In this document: one piece after another, positions 58,824 through 64,000 of the stretch | How the letters are laid out: each line of letters begins with the position of its first letter | Numbering within the stretch: the stretch's first letter is position 1 | Assembly: GCA_964498395.1 (NCBI GenBank) | Contig: CAZCHE010000008.1 | Location: 1 to 64,000 of the forward strand | DNA: 64,000 bases | DNA from: Parapedobacter sp964498395 | GTDB lineage: Bacteria; Bacteroidota; Bacteroidia; Sphingobacteriales; Sphingobacteriaceae | Direction: 5' to 3' | The notes under the pieces: model-generated | What the model saw: the letters and a program-made list of their open reading frames with translations, nothing else | Databases searched by the model: none | What the model was told of the DNA's origin: nothing | Program-made: the position numbers and the translations under genes

Positions 58824-59522
58824 TTAATCTGCAGGTGAAAGTGCGGTAATCGGTGTTAATACGAGTTTTCTGAATTCCACTTCAGCTCCCTCGGCTTGCA
58901 GGGCGATACGCCCTTCATTGGCTGTGCAATCAAAACCATCGTTTACCAAATCGCCATTGACCCACACCCTGATCTGGCGGTCCAACACCTCGATTTTCAT
59001 GTTATTCCATTCTCCAAGGGGTACTTCAGACCCGTCGGTAAGGTTTTTGATTCGACGTTCCTTCCCTTCGGAAGTTCCCCAATTGGCTTTTGGCCCTCTG
59101 CGCTCTTCCATATTTGGTACGCTGATGTCCTCGCGGATACACCAGAAATCACCGGCATTCTCGTGCATCATCTGTACTTCAATGGACTGCGGAAACATAT
59201 CGTATAGGATGCGGGGGGTGGAAGCATGCACCAATACCCCACAGTTTCCCGCTTTCCCGGGAAAGCGGTACTCGACTTCCAGTCGATAGTCTTGGTAGGT
59301 TTCGTCGGTAATGAGGTGGCCATTGGGATTGCCCATGCTCACTAGTAGCCCGTTCCTGACCAAGAAAGGGCTTTTCACATCCGGCTCATTGTCCATAGCT
59401 GGTACATCAACATGCCATCCGCTTAAATCCTTGCCATTAAATAGGCTAAAAGACTGAGAAAAGGCGGGGATACTGTATGCCACAATGAGTAGCGAGAATA
59501 AGGGTTTCCAATGGAATCTCAT
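58824..59522 (-). CDS. Exported DUF1080 protein (3-keto-disaccharide hydrolase fold)
   Basis: Signal peptide MRFHWKPLFSLLIVAYSIPA then FS; mature domain a concanavalin-like beta jelly-roll with FNGKDLSGWHVDVPA, LEVEYRFPGKAGNCGVLVHAS, YDMFPQSIEVQMMHENAGDFWCI and GEWNNMKIEVLDRQIRVWVNGDLVND. This is DUF1080, some members of which hydrolyse 3-keto-disaccharides. Secreted or periplasmic. Monocistronic; the TIM-barrel epimerase homologue at 33.6 kb could act in the same kind of pathway, but they are unlinked. Confidence 0.92.
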   Translation of the reverse strand: MRFHWKPLFSLLIVAYSIPAFSQSFSLFNGKDLSGWHVDVPAMDNEPDVKSPFLVRNGLLVSMGNPNGHLITDETYQDYRLEVEYRFPGKAGNCGVLVHASTPRILYDMFPQSIEVQMMHENAGDFWCIREDISVPNMEERRGPKANWGTSEGKERRIKNLTDGSEVPLGEWNNMKIEVLDRQIRVWVNGDLVNDGFDCTANEGRIALQAEGAEVEFRKLVLTPITALSPAD

Positions 59523-59662
59523 GGTTCGATTTATACTTGACTAGTTATTTCGGTTGCTGACCAACACGATAATATACAAACCTAGCCAAATTGCCCTTAA
59601 AACGCAAGTGCCCGCAATGGAATTGTCACCCACAGGTAATAAAATGAGCGGCCACGCTGCTT

Positions 59663-60649
59663 TTGCTAAAAAAAATAGACATTTGGGCAAAATTTCATCC
59701 ATTGAATTCAGCATATCAAAAGTGGCTTCTACTGGGGGTACTTACCCTCACATGGGGCAGTTCGTTCATCTTGATTAAGCAAAGCCTCGGTACCTACACG
59801 CCCATGCAGGTGGGTGCATTGCGCCTATGCGCTGCGGGCTTGGCATTGGTGTTTTTCGGTGTGCGGAACATCAAGTATATTCCCAAAAAACTCATGCCAT
59901 GGGTGATTGCCGGTGGGGCGATGGGAAATTTCATTCCCATGTTTCTGTTTCCGCTTGCACAGGAAAAGGTGAGCAGCTCCATGGCAGGGATACTGGATTC
60001 CTTGGTGCCGATTTTTATCTTGTTATTTGGCTATCTGTTCTTCGGTGTCAAGAGCAGGTTCGTGCAAATCATTGGGGCGGTCATTGGGTTTGTCGGAGCC
60101 GCCATACTCATGGGTGATGATGGTAATGGTGGCAAAAGCGATCTGTTCCATTCCTCGCTGATCGTATTCGCTACCATGTTGTACGCCATGAATGGGCTGA
60201 TCATCACGAAATACCTATCGGGAATTCCTTCCTTTAAGTTGTCATCCGTCGTATTCACCATTTGGTTTGGCCCTGCGTTGTTGATTTTAGGGTTTACTGG
60301 ATTTTTCGGCGCATTTGAAGGCACAGCTGAGCAGTGGAAAGGATTGGGCTATGTGTCCATCCTGGGTTTGGTAGGTACGGCGCTGGCCATGATCTTGTTT
60401 TATCGGCTTTTGCAACTGACATCGGCGATTTTCGCTTCCATGGTTACCTACCTCATGCCGTTGGTGGCGGTGATGTGGGGCCTTATGGATGGAGAGCGGT
60501 TGACTTGGGTGCATGCGGCTGGTGGAGTGCTCATCCTACTTGGAGTATACTTGATTCAGAAAAAGCCGAACAAACAACCTCCCACTGAGGCCATCTTCGA
60601 AGCTCCTGCCCAACCAGCACCGATTTCCAGCGATACGCCATCAACATAA
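59663..60649 (+). CDS. EamA/DMT-superfamily transporter
   Basis: Ten hydrophobic helices in two EamA repeats (WLLLGVLTLTWGSSFILIKQSL ... AKVSSS-type segment QEKVSSSMAGILDSLVPIFILLFGYLFF, then ALAMILFYRLLQLTSAIFASMVTYLMPLVAVMWGLMDGERLT), as in drug/metabolite exporters. About 328 residues. No ATG starts this frame; TTG at 59663 is the first candidate. An ATG at 59644 in another frame runs into the same sequence through a run of eight A (59668-59675), so the true N-terminus may be MSGHAAFAKK joined by a frameshift. Substrate unknown. Confidence 0.88.
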   Translation: MLKKIDIWAKFHPLNSAYQKWLLLGVLTLTWGSSFILIKQSLGTYTPMQVGALRLCAAGLALVFFGVRNIKYIPKKLMPWVIAGGAMGNFIPMFLFPLAQEKVSSSMAGILDSLVPIFILLFGYLFFGVKSRFVQIIGAVIGFVGAAILMGDDGNGGKSDLFHSSLIVFATMLYAMNGLIITKYLSGIPSFKLSSVVFTIWFGPALLILGFTGFFGAFEGTAEQWKGLGYVSILGLVGTALAMILFYRLLQLTSAIFASMVTYLMPLVAVMWGLMDGERLTWVHAAGGVLILLGVYLIQKKPNKQPPTEAIFEAPAQPAPISSDTPST

Positions 60650-60676
60650 TGGGTAGGCCCGCGCCTAAAAACCATT

Positions 60677-61537
60677 TTATTGGTAAACCATCTTTCGGTT
60701 GTCGGGTAACTCGTTGAGATGAGGCATTTCCCCTTCACGATATTCCCGATAGAGCCTATTGATATCATCTCTCGTATCGCCAATAAAAGGGCCATGGCTG
60801 ACGATTGGAGCATGTTGAGGTTCCCCAGCGTAGAGAACAAGTCGGGCTCCCTCCTTCCCTGCGGTAAAGGTAATGGCGCTATTGCCTTTCGCAGTATCAA
60901 GCGGTTCAAACCAAGCCGCTTTTCCCATTTCTACCTTTGTGCCTTCAATCGATATATCTCCTTCCAATAGATAGACAAATCCGGTATACGACGCTGGGAT
61001 TTCTTGGACGGCTTCACTATCCCCGTCCAGACGGAAGTCGACCAGCGTAAACGGCACATTGTTTTGCATAGGGGAGGTTAACCCTTGGCTGTGACCACTA
61101 TACACCCTGATTTCGCTACTGTCAGTTTTAACGGTGGGCACGCTTTCCAGCGGGATGAGTTGCCAGAATGGTTCCGCCCATCGCTTATCGGGGGGTAAAA
61201 CCAACCAAAGCTGCAAGATTCGCATTTGGGTTTTAGCCGTCAACTCCTCGGTGTGTATGATGCCTTTTCCTGCGGTCATCACCTCAAGGCTCCCCGTTTT
61301 GAAGGTTTTTTCGTCTCCCTTAAGCACCAACGTAACGGTTTCGAAACCTGCGTGTGGGTGAGGTCCGCCGACGGGTGGCCCACCCGGCAGATCCAAGCGG
61401 TCATCCATCAACAGGATAAACGGATCAGTTTTCATGAAATTGCTGCCATCGATGACGGCAGCGGCCAAGTGCCCCTGACCAAGGAATCCTTGGTGTGCAG
61501 GGCTGCTTGTTATACGCGCTATTTTTCTATTTTCCAT
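60677..61537 (-). CDS. Pirin-family protein
   Basis: Two cupin domains, the first with the pirin metal site GGPHPHAGFETVTLVLKG and later VMTAGKGIIHTEE. The C-terminal domain includes PFTLVDFRLDGDSEAVQEIP and LYAGEPQHAPIVSHGPFIGDT. Bacterial pirins act as quercetinase-like dioxygenases or regulators. 286 residues, cytosolic. It follows a DoxX-family gene (5-base gap), both divergent from an HxlR regulator, so the pair is likely induced by quinone or electrophile stress. Confidence 0.93.
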   Translation of the reverse strand: MENRKIARITSSPAHQGFLGQGHLAAAVIDGSNFMKTDPFILLMDDRLDLPGGPPVGGPHPHAGFETVTLVLKGDEKTFKTGSLEVMTAGKGIIHTEELTAKTQMRILQLWLVLPPDKRWAEPFWQLIPLESVPTVKTDSSEIRVYSGHSQGLTSPMQNNVPFTLVDFRLDGDSEAVQEIPASYTGFVYLLEGDISIEGTKVEMGKAAWFEPLDTAKGNSAITFTAGKEGARLVLYAGEPQHAPIVSHGPFIGDTRDDINRLYREYREGEMPHLNELPDNRKMVYQ

Positions 61538-61542
61538 GATGA

Positions 61543-61950
61543 TTAAGAATTTGAAGTATTGCTGACGGTATATTGCGCGGGGCTTCCCGAAAAGAGGCGT
61601 TGCGATAATTCAGGAAATCGCAGCGCGGCAGTTATCCACAGAATAATTTGAACAGCAACGGCAACGGCGATAGGTTGCTGATGCTGGAGATGTGTCACAA
61701 TGGCTCCGCCAAAGTAGGCAATTAGCAACAAGGCTCCGAGGACGCCCGTACGGGGTACGATAAATAATACGAGGGAAATGATTTCGATGACGCCAATCAG
61801 CCGATAAGTGCCCGCGTCTATTCCAATTGATGCTGCTTGCGCAATGGCGGATTCATTTAGGCTTATTTTCATAAAGGCACTCATAGCCAACAAAACAACT
61901 AGAATGGAAGTCAATACCCAACCGGTAATCTTTACTACTTTTTTTGACAT
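61543..61950 (-). CDS. DoxX-family membrane protein
   Basis: 135 residues with four helices (ITGWVLTSILVVLLAMSAFM, TYRLIGVIEIISLVLFIVPR, GALLLIAYFGGAIVTHLQHQ, AVAVAVQIILWITAALRFPE), the DoxX/DUF4345-like layout. It is the first gene of a pair with pirin, controlled from the divergent promoter region that holds the HxlR operator. The role is unknown but family members are often induced by thiol or quinone stress. Confidence 0.9.
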   Translation of the reverse strand: MSKKVVKITGWVLTSILVVLLAMSAFMKISLNESAIAQAASIGIDAGTYRLIGVIEIISLVLFIVPRTGVLGALLLIAYFGGAIVTHLQHQQPIAVAVAVQIILWITAALRFPELSQRLFSGSPAQYTVSNTSNS

Positions 61951-61975
61951 AAGACAATAATTTTAAATGATGTTG

Positions 61976-62044
61976 CAAAGTTACCGAAGAATGATATATA
62001 TTTGTAATCTGTTACAAAAAGAATACCGGTTACAAAAAGAATAC
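61976..62044. promoter_or_regulatory. Divergent promoters with tandem-repeat HxlR operator
   Basis: TAACTTTG on the minus strand (61983-61976) serves doxX-pirin and TATATTTG on the plus strand (61997-62004) serves the regulator gene. GTTACAAAAAGAATAC is repeated in tandem at 62011-62026 and 62029-62044, an 18-base period ending one base before the ATG at 62046. TTTGTAA-TCTG-TTACAAA (62001-62018) is a perfect inverted repeat overlapping the first copy. The operator thus sits over the transcript start. Confidence 0.7.
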
Positions 62045-62045
62045 T

Positions 62046-62387
62046 ATGCATACAGAAGAAGCATGTGCTAAGGCTAGGTTAGCCGTGCGCGACACCCTCG
62101 ATGTGGTTGGGGGTAAATGGAAGTTGGTGTTGATTTCCGTATTGCGACACGGGAAGCGGCGGTTTAGGGAATTGTCAAGGGAAGCAGGTATCTCGCCCCG
62201 TATACTATCCAAGGAATTGCAAGAATTGGAAATGAATGGATTGGTGAGTCGTACCGTTTGTAATACCAAGCCGATAACCGTTGAATATGAGCTTACGGAT
62301 TATAGCGAGACACTTTCTGAGGTGTTGGATGCCATGGAGCGTTGGGGAAGACAGCACCGTGCGAAGATCGTTGATAGCAGCCGTTGA
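62046..62387 (+). CDS. HxlR-family transcription regulator
   Basis: 113 residues, a winged helix of the HxlR type: CAKARLAVRDTLDVVGGKWKLVLISVLRHGKRRFRELSREAGISPRILSKELQELEMNGLVSRTV and VEYELTDYSETLSEVLDAMERWGRQHR. Cys6 near the N-terminus (EEACAKAR) is at the position used for redox or electrophile sensing in relatives such as HypR and YodB. Divergent from doxX-pirin; tandem repeats directly before its start suggest it represses itself and them. Confidence 0.94.
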   Translation: MHTEEACAKARLAVRDTLDVVGGKWKLVLISVLRHGKRRFRELSREAGISPRILSKELQELEMNGLVSRTVCNTKPITVEYELTDYSETLSEVLDAMERWGRQHRAKIVDSSR

Positions 62388-62446
62388 CTACAAAGAACTC
62401 CCCATGGATAAATGCATGGGAGCGATGCGTTGCGGTTAGGTCGGCA

Positions 62447-62875
62447 TCAGGCGTCGATGGTTTTGTCGATCGGGCGATTTTCTGCCAGTTCGGGATTGTA
62501 TCGGATGCCCGGGGTTAACCAAAATAATAGGATAACCCGTGAGTACCTATAGTTAAAAGGCGCCAACGCAAATATCGCGATGAAGACCACCGTCAGGTAT
62601 AGCCAGACAGATCCGCTATCGCCTACGATGATAAACGTAGCTAAACAGGCGGCGATCGTCTCAGCGACACTCATGGCATAACTGATGAACATCGATACAT
62701 AGAAATGGCCGGGCCGCTGCTCAAACTTCAGCAAACAATGCGGGCAGTATTCATTCATTTTCTGCGGTTTTAATCCGTACGTATCCCCGACAAACATGGC
62801 TCCCGTCCGGCATCGAGGGCATTTTGCGTCCAATGCCGCTCTCCACACACTAGGTTCGTCTTTCTTCGCTTGCAT
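62447..62875 (-). CDS. DUF983 zinc-ribbon membrane protein
   Basis: 142 residues. Two CxxC pairs form a zinc ribbon (AKCPRCRTGAMF and YCPHCLLKF), with EQRPGHFYVSMFISYAMSVAETIAACLATFI and a second helix pair after it. This is the DUF983 family, whose function is unknown. It starts at 62875, 4 bases downstream of the AraC-type gene stop, so the two are co-transcribed. Confidence 0.93.
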   Translation of the reverse strand: MQAKKDEPSVWRAALDAKCPRCRTGAMFVGDTYGLKPQKMNEYCPHCLLKFEQRPGHFYVSMFISYAMSVAETIAACLATFIIVGDSGSVWLYLTVVFIAIFALAPFNYRYSRVILLFWLTPGIRYNPELAENRPIDKTIDA

Positions 62876-62879
62876 AAAT

Positions 62880-63752
62880 TTATTGTTTTGTACGTTTCCT
62901 GAACTCTTCTGGTGTCACACCGGCAGATTTCTTAAAAAATTTGGTAAAATAGGAGTTGTCATTAAAATTCAATTCCTCGGCGATTTCATTGACGGAAAAT
63001 GCCGGAATGGAGAGCAGTCGTTTTGCTTCCAATAAAACCCGATTGCGGATTACTTCGCCTGCCTGTACGCCCAAGTACTCCTTGCACAGGGAATTGAGGT
63101 GATTCGGTGTGATGAATAGCATGTCAGCATAGTGCTTAGGCAACCTAACCGCTGCATAGTGTTTCTCCACCAATTGCTGGAAGTTGCGCAGGATGGTGTA
63201 GCTATAGGCGGGCATATTCCCATACTGTTTCGGTTGTGCATATTTATCCAATTGCAGCAACAGGTAAAGCAATAGCACTCTGATGGAATCCAAGTTAATC
63301 TTATCGGTTGATTCATTCAGCTTGATAAGTTCTTCGCATGTAGCGAATACCGAAGGTTGATATTCGGCGGGAATATCGATTACACTATCTGGTGCATGGC
63401 CACTGCAAAAAGAGAAGCCCTCTAGGTAATCCGGCCTGAGCAAGAACGATTGGAAGAAGTCAGCACTGAAGTTAATCACATAGCCATCCACCCCATCACC
63501 GAAATCCCACGTGTGCACCTGTACGGGGATCATGAAATATGCCCGCCATTCCTGCGTCTCGAAATGGGAGAAATCGACGGAGAAAGAACCGGAGGCCTTG
63601 GTGAAGATGACCAATTGATAAAAATTGTGTCGATGGGGGAAAACGAGGTTTTTGTGTTTCGCTACATACTCAGCAAAACGGCCGATTAAAATACCTTCTT
63701 TTCGGTAATCGGAAAAGGAATGCGTGTCCAGTATCGGTATGTGTCTGCCCAT
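62880..63752 (-). CDS. AraC-family transcription regulator
   Basis: 290 residues. The N-terminal cupin-like sensing domain (FPHRHNFYQLVIFTKASGSFSVDF ... WDFGDGVDGYVINFSADFF) is followed by two helix-turn-helix segments: LPKHYADMLFITPNHLNSLCKEYLGV and FSVNEIAEELNFNDNSYFTKFFKKSAGVTPEEFRKR. Ligand unknown. It begins 7 bases after a TACCTTTG box on the minus strand. DUF983 follows directly. Confidence 0.94.
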   Translation of the reverse strand: MGRHIPILDTHSFSDYRKEGILIGRFAEYVAKHKNLVFPHRHNFYQLVIFTKASGSFSVDFSHFETQEWRAYFMIPVQVHTWDFGDGVDGYVINFSADFFQSFLLRPDYLEGFSFCSGHAPDSVIDIPAEYQPSVFATCEELIKLNESTDKINLDSIRVLLLYLLLQLDKYAQPKQYGNMPAYSYTILRNFQQLVEKHYAAVRLPKHYADMLFITPNHLNSLCKEYLGVQAGEVIRNRVLLEAKRLLSIPAFSVNEIAEELNFNDNSYFTKFFKKSAGVTPEEFRKRTKQ

Positions 63753-63759
63753 TGGTTTA

Positions 63760-63767
63760 CAAAGGTA
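63760..63767 (-). promoter_or_regulatory. -7 box TACCTTTG before the AraC-type gene
   Basis: CAAAGGTA on the plus strand reads TACCTTTG on the minus strand; seven bases separate it from the start codon at 63752. Confidence 0.45.
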
Positions 63768-63834
63768 CCAATAGACAGGTCAAAAATAACGGTATTTAAT
63801 AGGTGAAAAATGGTGTTTTTCGTGGAAAATGTGT

Positions 63835-64000
63835 TTACGTGGCCTTAAAGGGCATCACGTAGACATTGGTTTCCTTGCGTGCGAAACCGACACGGGGATA
63901 CAGGTTATTGGCTGCAATGCGTGCGGGGTTTGAAGTCAAAGACAGCAGATCTACCTGTTGCTTTTCGGCAAAAACGATGGCGAATTCGGTGAGGCGTTTC
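63835..64000 (-). CDS. GNAT-family acetyltransferase, C-terminal part (runs off the window)
   Basis: Only the last 55 codons are inside the window: KRLTEFAIVFAEKQQVDLLS then LTSNPARIAANNLYPRVGFARKETNVYVMPFKAT and TAA. SNPARIAANNLYPRVGF is the usual GNAT motif B ending (xxN..A..LY...GF). The N-terminal acetyl-CoA loop lies beyond base 64000. Substrate unknown. The gap 63753-63834 before its stop holds only the AraC promoter box. Confidence 0.85.
   Translation of the reverse strand, partial: KRLTEFAIVFAEKQQVDLLSLTSNPARIAANNLYPRVGFARKETNVYVMPFKAT

Noticed and set aside
1..64000. CRISPR arrays, rRNA operons, prophage, transposase genes
   Set aside because: I looked for regular spaced repeats, rRNA sequence, phage structural genes and DDE/HUH transposases and found none; the only mobile-looking items are the GIY-YIG/tRNA locus, the TA module and the DUF5675 cassette.

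Overview
The window is a chromosomal segment of a Bacteroidota bacterium, most likely of the Sphingobacteriaceae (Pedobacter/Parapedobacter type). Supporting this are a SusC/SusD pair, gliding lipoprotein GldD, a type IX secretion C-terminal domain, BshC (bacillithiol), DUF4295 beside ribosomal protein L33, the BamD-omega-CoaBC order, and repeated -7 promoter boxes of the Bacteroidota form TAnnTTTG. Base composition is near 50 % GC, with AT-rich islands where accessory genes and gene remnants lie.

Layout. 0.1-3 kb: a secreted/lipoprotein paralogue pair followed by a secreted NCHxYAW protein broken by one stop codon. 3.1-5.2 kb: yicC-gmk-nadD. 5.2-10 kb: uronate catabolism (kduI-kduD), an exported Ntn-type amide hydrolase and an ALDH7-type dehydrogenase. 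10.3-15.8 kb: a housekeeping run (TPR protein, ComA-like protein, aroE, gldD, metallo-beta-lactamase-fold hydrolase, LolC/E-type permease). 15.8-19.5 kb: NifU-like protein and an M14 peptidase on the minus strand. 19.6-24.6 kb: bamD-rpoZ-coaBC, an FMN hydroxyacid oxidase, aat and rbfA. 24.8-29.6 kb: rpmB-rpmG-DUF4295-ftsY-rimO-bshC. 29.6-34.6 kb: PepSY membrane protein, pcm, a frameshifted two-helix protein, a rhodanese-type sulfurtransferase and a Tat-exported TIM barrel.

35-52 kb is the accessory part. It holds a Fic protein, remnants of a tRNA and of an ImuA-like gene, a four-gene DUF5675 cassette, an overlapping two-component system with a Crp-type regulator, and a MauE/small acidic protein/TlpA/SusD/SusC neighbourhood. 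It also holds a RelE/ParE toxin-antitoxin pair between direct repeats, and a GIY-YIG endonuclease gene wedged into tRNA-Arg(CCU), with the tRNA 5' half duplicated and the outer copy split by a 20-bp palindrome. 52-64 kb returns to core and stress genes: peroxiredoxin-thioredoxin-DUF6952, a NYN-LOTUS protein, an ECF sigma/HEAT/DUF4097-like operon, a DMT transporter, pirin-DoxX divergent from an HxlR repressor, DUF983, an AraC regulator and a truncated GNAT gene at the edge.

The signals most worth following are: (i) a palindrome at identical spacing from the -7 box in front of two unlinked genes (7.1 kb and 33.3 kb); (ii) the GIY-YIG/tRNA insertion; (iii) the DUF5675 cassette with 11-bp phased GTACTTT repeats upstream; (iv) six genes whose -7 box lies 3-7 nt from the start codon, predicting leaderless mRNAs; and (v) several fresh gene wrecks (nonsense codon, frameshifts, truncated SDR).
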